Assembly: GCF_900143235.1 (NCBI RefSeq)
Contig: NZ_FRDF01000005.1
Span: 1-64,000, forward strand
DNA from: Erythrobacter sanguineus
Lineage (GTDB): Bacteria > Pseudomonadota > Alphaproteobacteria > Sphingomonadales > Sphingomonadaceae
Length of the DNA stretch: 64,000 nucleotides
Reading direction: 5' to 3'
Shown here: positions 36,122-44,940 of the stretch, in pieces
Position numbering within the stretch: position 1 is the stretch's first letter
Layout of the letters: the number at the start of each line of letters is the position of its first letter
Notes under the pieces: model-generated
What the model saw: the letters and a program-made list of their open reading frames with translations, nothing else
The model's database searches: none
What the model was told of the DNA's origin: nothing
Position numbers and translations under genes: made by a program

Positions 36122-37138
36122 TCAGCCGCTGATCAGGCCGTTGCGGCGCCAGCTTTCTGCCAGCAGCGTCTCCAGCAGATCGGCATGACTCAGTCCTGCG
36201 CGTGCGGCGGCCTTGGCCATGACCTTCTCCGACCACAGGTTGCAGTTGAGGTTGATTTCGATGAAATTGATGTCGCCGCTGTTCAGGTCCAGCCGGAATT
36301 CGATCCGGCCATAATCAAACGGCGTGAATTCGCGCGCGACCGCTTTCGCCATGGCGGTGATCTGCGGGGCGAAATCGGAATGCTCGAACGCCTTCAGCGC
36401 CGCCTTTTCGGTGTTCTGGACCAGATCGCGTTTTTCGTAATAGGTCCACAGACGCTGGGTGTTTTCGCGCTCGTACCACAGCATCGGCAGGGCAACGGCC
36501 GCGTCATCCATGGTGATGAAGGCGCACTGGATGTCGTAGCCATCAAGATAGGGCTCTACGATCGCATCATGGCCTTGCCCGTGGATATTGGCGATGGCGT
36601 TGGCGACACCGGCAAAATCGAACGCATCGGAAATGCCCCAGCTGGCCGAAGAGGCATTGGGCTTGATCACCCAGCGGCCTGCCGGGCTGGCGGGCAGATC
36701 GGCCTCCAGCACCGGCGCGCCGCGGCGATAGCAGAACCAGTCGGCCGTCGGCACACCGGCATGGCGCGCGACCAGTTTCGACACTGACTTGTCATCGCCC
36801 AGCCCGCGCAGGAACGGCATCGCCCCGAGATAGGGGATGCGCAGGCGGTTGCACAGCAGCGGGATCAGCATCTCCGAATTCACAAACCCCCCGCGGTTGA
36901 GCAGCGGGAAGACGAAGTCGACCGGCGGAGCGTTGAACAGCATCTCGTATTTGTCGCCAAGCGTGAGGTTGAGCCCAAGCCCTTCGAGCGTCTGACGCAC
37001 TTCGTGATGGTAGATTGCGTGGTTGCCATCTTCGGGATGCATCCCGCCGCCCCACTTGGCATGTTTGGCCATGTAGAGCAGTCGCACACGGTCCTTGTCT
37101 TCGGGGGAAATCCGCAGGGGCTTGAGCGGTTCGGTCAT
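36122..37138 (-). CDS. ATP-grasp ligase, D-Ala-D-Ala ligase-like, copy B
   Basis: 338 residues, paralogous along its whole length to the ligase at 33559-34560. Shared blocks are HPEDGNHAIYHHEVRQTLEG, VDFVFPLLNRGGFVNSEM, IPYLGAMPFLRGLGDDKS, WVIKPNASSASWG, TYYEKRDLV, FDYGRIEFR and IEINLNCNLWSEKVM. It therefore has the ATP-binding and metal-binding parts of an ATP-grasp enzyme but the same departure from the D-Ala-D-Ala ligase C-terminal signature. Differences concentrate between about residues 195 and 235, where substrate specificity may lie. Start is ATG at 37138. It is convergent with the PLP enzyme (9-base gap) and divergent from the methyltransferase (149 bases). Confidence 0.8.
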   Translation of the reverse strand: MTEPLKPLRISPEDKDRVRLLYMAKHAKWGGGMHPEDGNHAIYHHEVRQTLEGLGLNLTLGDKYEMLFNAPPVDFVFPLLNRGGFVNSEMLIPLLCNRLRIPYLGAMPFLRGLGDDKSVSKLVARHAGVPTADWFCYRRGAPVLEADLPASPAGRWVIKPNASSASWGISDAFDFAGVANAIANIHGQGHDAIVEPYLDGYDIQCAFITMDDAAVALPMLWYERENTQRLWTYYEKRDLVQNTEKAALKAFEHSDFAPQITAMAKAVAREFTPFDYGRIEFRLDLNSGDINFIEINLNCNLWSEKVMAKAAARAGLSHADLLETLLAESWRRNGLISG

Positions 37139-37287
37139 GCGTGTTCAATCCATCCAGGTAGGCGGCGCTGATTACAAGCTCGCCTATGGCTGCGCTACTC
37201 AATTCTTGCGCAAGTCGGCATGGAGGGGATTGGCAAGCGGCAGGCTTTGGCCGAGATTGGCGCTGCGGGCCGAGAAGGGGAGAGCAT

Positions 37288-37923
37288 ATGGGGCTGGGAT
37301 CATGGTACGAACGGCACGTCATGCCGCGCCTCATCACCTGCGCGTGCAGCCAGGGACAGGTCATGAAGCGGCGCAGCGCGGTGGTGCCGAGGGCAGCGGG
37401 CGACGTGTTCGAACTGGGCTGCGGGGGCGGGATCAATCACGAATTCTACAACGCACAGGCGATCACTTCCTATGCCGGGATCGATCCGCATGAAGGGCTG
37501 CTGGACGGTACGCGCGTGGCGGCGCGGGAAATGGGCTGGGCAGCGGACCTGAGGGCAGGGCGGGGTGAGGCGATCCCTTTTGGCGATAGCAGCTTTGATT
37601 GCGCGGTGTGCACATTTACCCTGTGTTCGGTGAATGATCCGCAGCAGGTGATGGACGAAATGCGCCGCATCCTGCGGCCCGGCGGGAAGGTGCTGTTCCT
37701 TGAACATGGCCGCGCGCCCGATGCCGGGGTGCTGCGCTGGCAGGAACGGATCGAGCCGGTGTGGACACGGCTTGCCGGAGGGTGCCATCTGACCCGCCCG
37801 ATCGGTGCTGCGCTGCGCGGTGCGGGCTTTGCGGTCGAGCCGCTGGGTCAGGGTTACACGCCCAAGGCGCCGCAGTTTGCCGGATGGATGGAGTGGGGTA
37901 TCGCCCGCAAGGTCGGCGCCTGA
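37288..37923 (+). CDS. Class I SAM-dependent methyltransferase
   Basis: 211 residues. The SAM-binding loop is VFELGCGGGINHEFY (ELGCGGG at residues 42-48), followed by GIDPHEGLL and, at motif IV, FDCAVCTFTLCSV. ILRPGGKVLFLEHGRAP is motif VI. It belongs to the methyltransferase-11 group, near the UbiE-like small-molecule enzymes. The ATG at 37288 is preceded by GAAGGGGAGAG, a strong ribosome binding site. It is the only gene between the ATP-grasp/PLP cassette and a clear terminator, and may modify the cassette's product; that link is inference from position. Confidence 0.85.
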   Translation: MGLGSWYERHVMPRLITCACSQGQVMKRRSAVVPRAAGDVFELGCGGGINHEFYNAQAITSYAGIDPHEGLLDGTRVAAREMGWAADLRAGRGEAIPFGDSSFDCAVCTFTLCSVNDPQQVMDEMRRILRPGGKVLFLEHGRAPDAGVLRWQERIEPVWTRLAGGCHLTRPIGAALRGAGFAVEPLGQGYTPKAPQFAGWMEWGIARKVGA

Positions 37924-37977
37924 TCGATCCGGTCAGAAAAGCCGAAGCCCTTCAGGCGGAAATGGTCTGGCGCAATT

Positions 37978-38024
37978 GCAAAGGCCGGAAGATGTTGTCC
38001 ATCTCCCGGCCTTTGCTTTTGTTT
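37978..38024 (+). terminator. Rho-independent terminator after the methyltransferase gene
   Basis: CAAAGGCCGG (37979-37988) and CCGGCCTTTG (38006-38015) form a ten-base-pair perfect stem with a 17-base loop, followed at once by CTTTTGTTT (38016-38024). This is a typical intrinsic terminator for plus-strand transcripts ending after the methyltransferase gene. The converging rne transcript ends just beyond it. Confidence 0.75.
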
Positions 38025-38061
38025 GGCGCATAGCCCTGCGTAAAGAGCCCTGCGCGAAGGA

Positions 38062-40971
38062 TTATTCCCCGAAGGTGCGCTGCCACCATCCGCGGCGCGG
38101 TTTCGCATCTTCCTTCGGTGCATCTTCCTTCGGTGCATCTTCCTTTTGAGCCACTTCCTCGGGACTGGCCTTGGCCTTGGCCCTTGATCTTCTGGCCGGT
38201 TTGGCGGGCTCCTCGGCCGCTGCTGCGGCTGTCTGGGGCGCATCATCTGGCCCGGCAATCACGGCCATGTCCTGTTTGACCTGTTCCGCAATCGCTTCGG
38301 CGGCAGGCGCATCGACAGGCATGGTCTTGCGCGGGGCGCGCTTGCGCTTGGGCTTTTCAACCGGGGCTTCTGGTTCGGGCGCTTGCGCGGCGGTGTCCGC
38401 TGCCACTTCCGGAGCCAGTTCGGACGAGACCTCTTGTGCAGCCCCGTCTTGTCCAGCGGCCTCCTGCAAAGCGGCTTCGGCAGCAGGCGCGGCTTCCTTT
38501 TTCTTGCGCGGGGCGCGCTTGCGCTTGGGCTTTTCGACCGGGGCTTCCTCGCTGGCCTCGGGCGCGGGTGTCTCGGCAGCGTCCGCTTCGGGCGCGCTTA
38601 CCTCGGTCTCGCTGCCGTTCTGGTCGCCATCTTCGCCGCCATTTCCGTCGCCATTTCCGTCGTTGCCACCCTGCGTGTCTTCGCCGGTGCCATCGCCATT
38701 ATCCGAACGCCGCTTGCGTCCGCGACCACCGCGACGGCGGCGCTTCCTGGGGCGTTCTTCCTCGCCGTCTTCGCGGGTTTCATCCGCAGCACCATCGGCC
38801 GCTTCGCGATCATCCGCGTCATCATCGGCATCCGAGCCATTGTCAGCGCCGCCGTCCTCGCGATCCTGGCGATTGCGGCTGCGTCCGCCGCGCCGCCGGC
38901 GACGCTTCTTCGGGCGTTCGCCTTCGTCGCCTTCATCGGAGCGGTTGCGCCGGTTTTCGCGGGTGTCTTCCACTTCCTCGATCTCTTCGTCCTCGGGAAG
39001 ATCCTCGTCCTCATCCTCGTCGATGATCGGTTCGAACCTGGGCGCCTGTGACGGGCGCGGGCCGCCGCTCGACACGCTCATCTTCGCGCCTTCCTGCTCG
39101 CCTTCGGGCAGGACTTCGACAGTGACGCCATAGCGATGTTCGATCTCGACCAGATCGGAGCGCTTTTCGTTGAGCAGGTAGATCGCTGCTTCGGTGCTGG
39201 CGGCAAGGCGGATCTGCGTGCCCTTGCCGCGTGCGGCCTCGTCCTCGATCAGGCGCAGCGCCGAAAGGCCCGCTGATGATGCGGTGCGGACAAGCCCGGT
39301 GCCGTCGCAATGCGGGCACGGGCGGGTGGTCGCCTCAAGCACGCCGGTGCGCAGGCGCTGGCGGCTCATTTCCATCAGCCCGAAACTGGAAATCCGGCCG
39401 ACCTGAATGCGCGCGCGATCATTCTTGAGCGCGTCCTTCATCGCCTTTTCGACCTTCCGGACGTTGCCCGAATATTCCATGTCGATGAAGTCGATCACGA
39501 CCAGACCGGCCATGTCGCGCAGCCGCAACTGCCGGGCGATTTCCTTGGCGGCTTCAAGATTGGTGTGAAGCGCGGTCGCTTCGATCCCGTGTTCCTTGGT
39601 CGAACGGCCCGAGTTGATGTCGATCGAGACCAGCGCCTCGGTCGGGTTGATGATCAGGTATCCGCCCGATTTGAGCTGCACCATCGGATCATACATCGCA
39701 CGCAGCTGGTCCTCCGCGCCATAGCGCTGGAACAGCGGGACCGGATCGGAATAGGCTTTCACCCGGCGCGCATGGCTGGGCATCAGCATCTTCATGAAGG
39801 CCTTGGCCGACTTGTAGCCGTCCTCGCCCTCGACCACGACTTCCTCGATTTCCTTGTTGTAGATGTCGCGGATCGCGCGCTTGATCAGGTCGCTGTCCGA
39901 ATGGATCAGCGCCGGCGCAACCGAGGCCAGCGTCTTTTCGCGGATTTCGTCCCACACGCGGGCGAGGTAATCGAAATCACGCTTGATTTCAGGCTTGGTG
40001 CGGCTGAGGCCAGCGGTGCGCACGATCAGCCCCATGCTGCGCGGCAGCTTGAGATCGGAGACCATGTCCTTCAAGCGCTTGCGATCGCTGGAGGAGCTGA
40101 TCTTGCGGCTGATCCCGCCCCCGCTTGAGCTGTTGGGCATCAGCACGGTGTAACGCCCGGCGAGGCTGAGATAGCTGGTCAGCGCTGCGCCCTTGTTACC
40201 GCGTTCTTCCTTGACCACCTGCACCAGCAGCACCTGACGGCGCTGGATGACGTCCTGGATCTTGTAACGGCGGCGCAGCGCCATGCGCTTGGCACGCACT
40301 TCATCAACCTGCTTGGCACGGCTGCGGCCACTGCTGCCGCCGCGGCCTGCGCCATTGCCTTTATCGCCTTTGCCCTGACGGCGGCGTCCGCGGCGGCCAC
40401 GGCCGCGTTCACGTTCACCGTTCTCGCCGGAATCCTCACCGTCGTCGTTGTCGGCATCGTCCGTATCGTCATCGTCGTTGTCGTCATCGCCGTTGTCGTC
40501 GTCCGACGCGCCATCTTCGATGGTGGAGACATCGTCCTTGTCCGAGGTGTCGATTTCCTCGACCCCGTTCTCGGCCAGATCTTCGGCCAGTGCCTCGCCG
40601 CTTTCATCTTCGGCGTCATATTCGTCGCCGGGGGCAATGCCTTCATCCTCGTCCTCTGCGCGGAGGCGTTCTTCTTCCTCGGCCGCCTCAGCCTCTTCGG
40701 CGAGCAGCGCATCGCGGTCAGCCTTGGGGATCTGATAGTAATCGGGATGGATTTCGCTGAAGGCGAGGAAGCCGTGGCGATTGCCGCCAAAGTCGACAAA
40801 AGCCGCCTGCAGCGATGGTTCAACCCTGGTTACCTTGGCGAGGTAGATATTGCCCTTGATCTGCTTGTGTTCGGCAGATTCGAAATCGAATTCCTCAATC
40901 CGGTTGCCTTGCAGTACCGCCACCCGGGTTTCTTCCGGGTGGCGCGCATCGATAAGCATGCGCGTTGCCAT
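38062..40971 (-). CDS. rne: Ribonuclease E/G
   Basis: 969 residues. RNase E starts mRNA decay and processes rRNA/tRNA. The S1 domain begins at about residue 38 (GNIYLAKVTRVEPSLQAAFVD) and is split by an insert of about residues 90-225 that is very acidic and then Arg/Gly-rich, as in other alphaproteobacteria. The catalytic core has ALVSIDINSGR and LVVIDFIDM, whose Asp residues bind magnesium, and a zinc link CPHCDGTG. The C-terminal third is disordered, with Arg-rich islands (PKKRRRRRGG; KPKRKRAPRK twice) and a KEDAP triplet repeat, likely the RNA/degradosome scaffold. ATG 40971 has GGAG upstream; the longer frame to 41166 is noncoding leader. Confidence 0.95.
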   Translation of the reverse strand: MATRMLIDARHPEETRVAVLQGNRIEEFDFESAEHKQIKGNIYLAKVTRVEPSLQAAFVDFGGNRHGFLAFSEIHPDYYQIPKADRDALLAEEAEAAEEEERLRAEDEDEGIAPGDEYDAEDESGEALAEDLAENGVEEIDTSDKDDVSTIEDGASDDDNGDDDNDDDDTDDADNDDGEDSGENGERERGRGRRGRRRQGKGDKGNGAGRGGSSGRSRAKQVDEVRAKRMALRRRYKIQDVIQRRQVLLVQVVKEERGNKGAALTSYLSLAGRYTVLMPNSSSGGGISRKISSSSDRKRLKDMVSDLKLPRSMGLIVRTAGLSRTKPEIKRDFDYLARVWDEIREKTLASVAPALIHSDSDLIKRAIRDIYNKEIEEVVVEGEDGYKSAKAFMKMLMPSHARRVKAYSDPVPLFQRYGAEDQLRAMYDPMVQLKSGGYLIINPTEALVSIDINSGRSTKEHGIEATALHTNLEAAKEIARQLRLRDMAGLVVIDFIDMEYSGNVRKVEKAMKDALKNDRARIQVGRISSFGLMEMSRQRLRTGVLEATTRPCPHCDGTGLVRTASSAGLSALRLIEDEAARGKGTQIRLAASTEAAIYLLNEKRSDLVEIEHRYGVTVEVLPEGEQEGAKMSVSSGGPRPSQAPRFEPIIDEDEDEDLPEDEEIEEVEDTRENRRNRSDEGDEGERPKKRRRRRGGRSRNRQDREDGGADNGSDADDDADDREAADGAADETREDGEEERPRKRRRRGGRGRKRRSDNGDGTGEDTQGGNDGNGDGNGGEDGDQNGSETEVSAPEADAAETPAPEASEEAPVEKPKRKRAPRKKKEAAPAAEAALQEAAGQDGAAQEVSSELAPEVAADTAAQAPEPEAPVEKPKRKRAPRKTMPVDAPAAEAIAEQVKQDMAVIAGPDDAPQTAAAAAEEPAKPARRSRAKAKASPEEVAQKEDAPKEDAPKEDAKPRRGWWQRTFGE
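38105..38149. repeat. Triple 15-bp tandem repeat within rne
   Basis: The unit GCATCTTCCTTCGGT occurs at 38105-38119 and 38120-38134, with a third copy at 38135-38149 that diverges at its end. On the coding (minus) strand it encodes KEDAP repeated, just before the C-terminal PRRGWWQRTFG of RNase E. The in-frame 15-bp length means copy changes alter only the disordered tail. Confidence 0.8.
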
Positions 40972-41397
40972 TGAATATTCTCCATGCGTCCGGCCTTGTC
41001 CGCGTGGCGGAGGGAAGGGGACGCCGATTGTGGGATGATCCGGACTGCCCTGAAGGACGGCCGGAAGGGATTGCCGCGCTGCGCCCGAACGGGGCGGGAG
41101 GCACGAAGCTCGTGTCTGCAGAGGCAAGATCGCGGCGGATCGCCGCGCTTCGGCCCGCAACGGCACAGGCGACAGAAAGGCGCGCTGAGCTGAATTGCGG
41201 GGAAAAGCGTCTCGTCACTACATCAACCTGTTCTTGGACCGGGCGCCGCAGAAGAGAGGAAGCCCGGAGCGAGAGGCGGGCTGTGCCGGTGCAAAAGCAC
41301 CAGGTCGCAACCGCTCTCGAAACATCGCTAGCACTGTGGGGCAAACCCCGCAACTCTATTGCGTTATCTTCAGGCAAGAACGTAAGCCTGCTGCGAC
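40972..41397. promoter_or_regulatory. Divergent intergenic region rne / amidase (long rne leader)
   Basis: 426 bases with no convincing gene; frames crossing it lack family similarity or ribosome binding sites. It must contain the rne promoter and leader (reading left) and the amidase promoter (reading right). A perfect hairpin, CGCGGCG-GAT-CGCCGCG, lies at 41131-41147, and a smaller GGGGCAAACCCC near 41339. Long structured leaders are known to let RNase E autoregulate its message in other bacteria; this could be such a leader, but no specific motif was matched. Confidence 0.5.
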
Positions 41398-42297
41398 ATG
41401 AGCTTTCGTACTCTTCTGCTGATCCTGCTGATGGTCCCTGCGCTGCTGTTGGGCGGGGCGGCGGCGCTGGGTGTGGCCATCCCCGTGCCGCACTGGGGCA
41501 GAGACTATGTGCTGCGCTTTGTTCTTGAGGGCGCGACCACCCCGCCTGAACTGCCAGAGATTGCCGGGCCGCAAGATTCTGACCGGCCGCTGGTGGTGAT
41601 CGATGCCGGGCATGGCGGGCCGGATCCGGGCGCGATCGGGCTGGATCGCGAAGGGCGTGAGGTGCACGAGAAGGATATCACCCTCGCACTTGTTTTGGCG
41701 CTGCGCGAACAATTGCTGGCGCAAGGCGGCATCCGGGTGGCGCTGACCCGCGCGGATGACCGTATCCTGCCGCTGGCGGATCGGTCAGAGATTGCCCGGC
41801 TGCTGGACGCCGACCTGTTCGTTTCGATCCATGCCGATTCTGCCGGAGAGCGGGACGATGTCAGCGGCGCGAGCATCTACACCCTGTCCAATGCCGCATC
41901 GAGCGAGGCGGCAGCGCGGTTTGCCGCGCGTGAGAACGATGCCGACCGGCTCAATGGAATCGCCATCGAAGGGCAGAGCGAGGCGGTGAGCGCGATTCTG
42001 GTCGAACTTTCGCAGCAGCGCACGCAGGAAGACGCGATCGAATTTGCGGGTCTCGTGCTGCGCGAGGGCGGAGAGCGGCTCGCCTTCCACCCGCAGCCGC
42101 GCCGATCGGCCGCACTGGCGGTGCTGCGTGCGCCCGATGTGCCTTCGGTGCTGTTCGAAAGCGGCTTTGTCACCAACCGGGCGGACCGCGACCGCCTGAC
42201 CACCCCCGAAGGTCAGGCGCAATATGCTCGCGTGCTGGCCCGCGCGATCCGGGTCTATTTCGCGCGCCGGGCGGATGTGACGGCGGAAGGGGAATAG
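41398..42297 (+). CDS. N-acetylmuramoyl-L-alanine amidase (Amidase_3)
   Basis: 299 residues. An N-terminal membrane or signal helix (LLLILLMVPALLLGGAAALGV) is followed by the zinc amidase domain: His72 in VVIDAGHGGPDPGAIG, Glu91 in HEKDITLAL, His145 in FVSIHADSAGE and the catalytic Glu in VLFESGFVTN. Such enzymes cut the bond between MurNAc and the stem peptide during daughter-cell separation. There is no AMIN domain, so it is shorter than E. coli AmiC. The PBP1A gene follows 55 bases later, placing cell-wall cutting and synthesis in one probable transcript. Confidence 0.93.
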   Translation: MSFRTLLLILLMVPALLLGGAAALGVAIPVPHWGRDYVLRFVLEGATTPPELPEIAGPQDSDRPLVVIDAGHGGPDPGAIGLDREGREVHEKDITLALVLALREQLLAQGGIRVALTRADDRILPLADRSEIARLLDADLFVSIHADSAGERDDVSGASIYTLSNAASSEAAARFAARENDADRLNGIAIEGQSEAVSAILVELSQQRTQEDAIEFAGLVLREGGERLAFHPQPRRSAALAVLRAPDVPSVLFESGFVTNRADRDRLTTPEGQAQYARVLARAIRVYFARRADVTAEGE

Positions 42298-42352
42298 GCG
42301 CGCAAAAGCGGCTAGCCTTGCCCGCCAGCTGCGTGCTAGTTGCGCCTTTCCC

Positions 42353-44887
42353 ATGACTGAGCAGACCCCCGCCACTTCTATGGATTCCGGCCCGCTGCCG
42401 ACCTGGGCCTATCTGCGTTACCGAGTGAACCGCGATATTGGCGGCGCGCTCGGGTGGTTCGGCAAAAAATGGCAGGAAAGCCTGCTGTTCAAACTGGTGG
42501 CAAGCCTGCTTGCGATCGGGCTGGCGATCTGGATCGCGGTGTTCGTGTGGCTGGCAAACGACCTGCCCGATGCCGAAACCCTGCTGGTCTATGAAACCCC
42601 GCTGCCCACGGTGGTGCGCGGGATTGATGGCGAGATCGTGCATTCCTACGCGCGTGAACGGCGGGTGCAGCTGCAATATGTCGATTTTCCCGATCAGCTG
42701 ATCGAGGCCTATCTTTCGGCCGAGGACAAGACCTTCTTCAGCCATGGCGGAATCGACATTTTCGGCACCGCCAACGCGGTGTTCGATTATGCCCGCAAGA
42801 TGGGCTCGGGCGAGCGCGCGGTGGGCGGTTCGACCATTACCCAGCAGGTGGCCAAGAACCTGCTTCTGGGCGATGAATACTCGGTGACGCGCAAATTGAA
42901 GGAAATGATCCTTGCCGGGCGCATCGAACAGGCGCTGACCAAGCAGGAAATCCTCGAACTCTACCTTAATGAAATCCCGCTCGGGCGGCGTTCTTTCGGC
43001 GTGCAGGCGGCAGCACGCGCCTATTTCGACAAGGACGTTGGCGATCTTGATCTGCACGAAATGGCGTTCCTTGCGATCCTGCCCAAGGCGCCGGAACGGT
43101 ATGGCCGCAAGGGGCAGGAACAGGCCGCGCTTGGCCGCCGCAATTTCGTGCTCGTCCAGATGGAGGCCAATGGTTTCATCAGCGGGTCGGAGCGGCGTGC
43201 GGCAGCGGCGCAGCCGCTTGGTCTGGTGACCCAGCGCAGCACGCGCAGCGTTGATGCGGGCTATTTCCTTGAAGAAGTGCGGCGCGAGTTGATCGGACGT
43301 TTCGGCGAAGTGGCCGAAGACGGGGCGAACAGCGTCTATGCCGGCGGGCTGTGGGTGCGCACCTCGCTGGATCCCGAAATCCAGCTGGCCGCGCGCGATG
43401 CCTTGCGCGATGGCCTGCTGCGCTATCACGGCGGGCGTGGCTGGGGCGGGCCGATTGCCACCATTGATGTGAGCGCGGGCAACTGGGCCAGCCAGCTGCA
43501 AAGCTCGCCGCTCGGCATCAATTACCGCAACTGGCGCATCGGTGTCGTCACCAGCCGCAGCGGGGCTTCGGCGCGGATCGGCTTTGCCGACGGTAGCGAA
43601 GCACCGCTCACGAACCTGCCCGATCGGCTCAAGGCGGGCGATGTGATCGCGGCGAGCCCGGCGGGCAATGTCTGGCGCGTGCGCACCACGCCCGAAGCGC
43701 AGGGCGCGCTGGTGGTGCAGAACGCGCAATATGGCCGGGTGCTGGCGATGCAGGGCGGGTTTGATCACCGGCTGTCGGACTTCAACCGCGCGACACAGGC
43801 GATGCGTCAGCCAGGTTCGACCATCAAGCCGTTCGTCTATGCCACCGGGCTTGACAGCGGCATGACCCCTTCGACCCAGATCGATAACTCGCGTTACTGC
43901 TATTATCAGGGCGCCAACCTTGGCGAGAAATGCATTCGCGGCGGACGCGCAGGACAGTTTCCAGTGCGTTACGGCCTTGAACAGTCGCAGAACATCATGA
44001 CCGTGCAGATCGGCATGACCGCAGGCATGGACAATGTCGTGCAGGCAGTGGAAAAACTCGGGATCGGGAAGTTCGATCCCTATCCCTCGACCGCGCTCGG
44101 GGCAGGCGAGACCACGCTGTCGCAGATGGTGGCGGCCTATGGCGCGCTGGCCAATCACGGGCGGCTGAATGCGCCGACGGTGATCGATTATGTGCAGGAC
44201 CGGCGCGGCAAGGTGCTGTGGCGCGCCGATACCCGCGATTGCCGGGGCTGCAACATGCCCGAGTGGGATGGCAAGCCGATGCCGCGTTTCGGGCTCAAGG
44301 GCGTGGCTGCGATGGATGCGCGCACCGCGTTTCAGGTGATGCATATGCTGCGCGGCGCAGTCAGCCGGGGAACGGCAACCGTGCTCAACCCGCTCAAACT
44401 GCCGCTGTTCGGCAAGACCGGCACCACCTCCGGCCCCAAGGACGTGTGGTTCATCGGCGGGACGCAGCAGATGGTTGCAGGCGCCTATGTGGGCTTTGAC
44501 AAGCCGCGCAACATGGGCGGCTATGCCTATGGCGGCACGATTGCTGCGCCGATCATCAAGAGCATGATCGAAAAGACCCGCGCGAAGTGGTCGGACCTGC
44601 CCCCCGTCGCGCCAGAAGGGGTGCGCATGGTGCGGGTCGACCGGCGCACCGGCAAGCAGGTGTTCGAAGGCTGGCCGACCGACGATCCCCGATCCGAGAT
44701 CATCTGGGAGGCCTTCAAACCCGATACCGAGCCCGAGCGTTTCACACGGCAGGATGAAATCGCCGCCCGCCGCAACGAGATCCTTCAGCTGATCCGCGCA
44801 GGCCGCGAGAATGCCGATGGCGCGGTGGTGGACGATAACCCCGATGCCCCGCGCGACTTCGTGATCGAGCAGGGCGGGATTTATTGA
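42353..44887 (+). CDS. mrcA: Penicillin-binding protein 1A (transglycosylase/transpeptidase)
   Basis: 844 residues. One membrane helix near residues 48-66 is followed by the GT51 glycosyltransferase domain (EDKTFFSHGGIDIFG with the catalytic Glu, GGSTITQQVAKNLLLG, RKLKEMILAGRIEQ). An OB-like insert comes next, then the transpeptidase with the Ser of PGSTIKPFVY, the SQN motif in EQSQNIMT and KTGTT. Both peptidoglycan polymerising and cross-linking activities are therefore expected. Length and the insert suit PBP1A. ATG at 42353 begins a cytoplasmic tail of about 45 residues. The stop lies 53 bases before the peroxiredoxin start. Confidence 0.94.
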   Translation: MTEQTPATSMDSGPLPTWAYLRYRVNRDIGGALGWFGKKWQESLLFKLVASLLAIGLAIWIAVFVWLANDLPDAETLLVYETPLPTVVRGIDGEIVHSYARERRVQLQYVDFPDQLIEAYLSAEDKTFFSHGGIDIFGTANAVFDYARKMGSGERAVGGSTITQQVAKNLLLGDEYSVTRKLKEMILAGRIEQALTKQEILELYLNEIPLGRRSFGVQAAARAYFDKDVGDLDLHEMAFLAILPKAPERYGRKGQEQAALGRRNFVLVQMEANGFISGSERRAAAAQPLGLVTQRSTRSVDAGYFLEEVRRELIGRFGEVAEDGANSVYAGGLWVRTSLDPEIQLAARDALRDGLLRYHGGRGWGGPIATIDVSAGNWASQLQSSPLGINYRNWRIGVVTSRSGASARIGFADGSEAPLTNLPDRLKAGDVIAASPAGNVWRVRTTPEAQGALVVQNAQYGRVLAMQGGFDHRLSDFNRATQAMRQPGSTIKPFVYATGLDSGMTPSTQIDNSRYCYYQGANLGEKCIRGGRAGQFPVRYGLEQSQNIMTVQIGMTAGMDNVVQAVEKLGIGKFDPYPSTALGAGETTLSQMVAAYGALANHGRLNAPTVIDYVQDRRGKVLWRADTRDCRGCNMPEWDGKPMPRFGLKGVAAMDARTAFQVMHMLRGAVSRGTATVLNPLKLPLFGKTGTTSGPKDVWFIGGTQQMVAGAYVGFDKPRNMGGYAYGGTIAAPIIKSMIEKTRAKWSDLPPVAPEGVRMVRVDRRTGKQVFEGWPTDDPRSEIIWEAFKPDTEPERFTRQDEIAARRNEILQLIRAGRENADGAVVDDNPDAPRDFVIEQGGIY

Positions 44888-44940
44888 CGCACAGCCCGTG
44901 CGCCGGGGAACCGGCGTGGGCCTTGGAAGGTTGCATCTGC

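Noticed and set aside
38171..39133. Long plus-strand frame opposite rne
   Set aside because: It is a Ser/Ala/Pro-rich shadow of the repetitive RNase E tail; no start signal, no family similarity.
40972..41166. N-terminal extension of RNase E by 65 residues
   Set aside because: The frame stays open, but the added sequence has no similarity to RNase E, lacks a ribosome binding site and is rich in Pro/Arg typical of noncoding GC-rich DNA; the ATG at 40971 fits the family.
42170..44344. 724-residue minus-strand frame opposite the PBP1A gene
   Set aside because: Shadow frame from high GC third positions; the plus strand encodes a complete PBP1A with all motifs.
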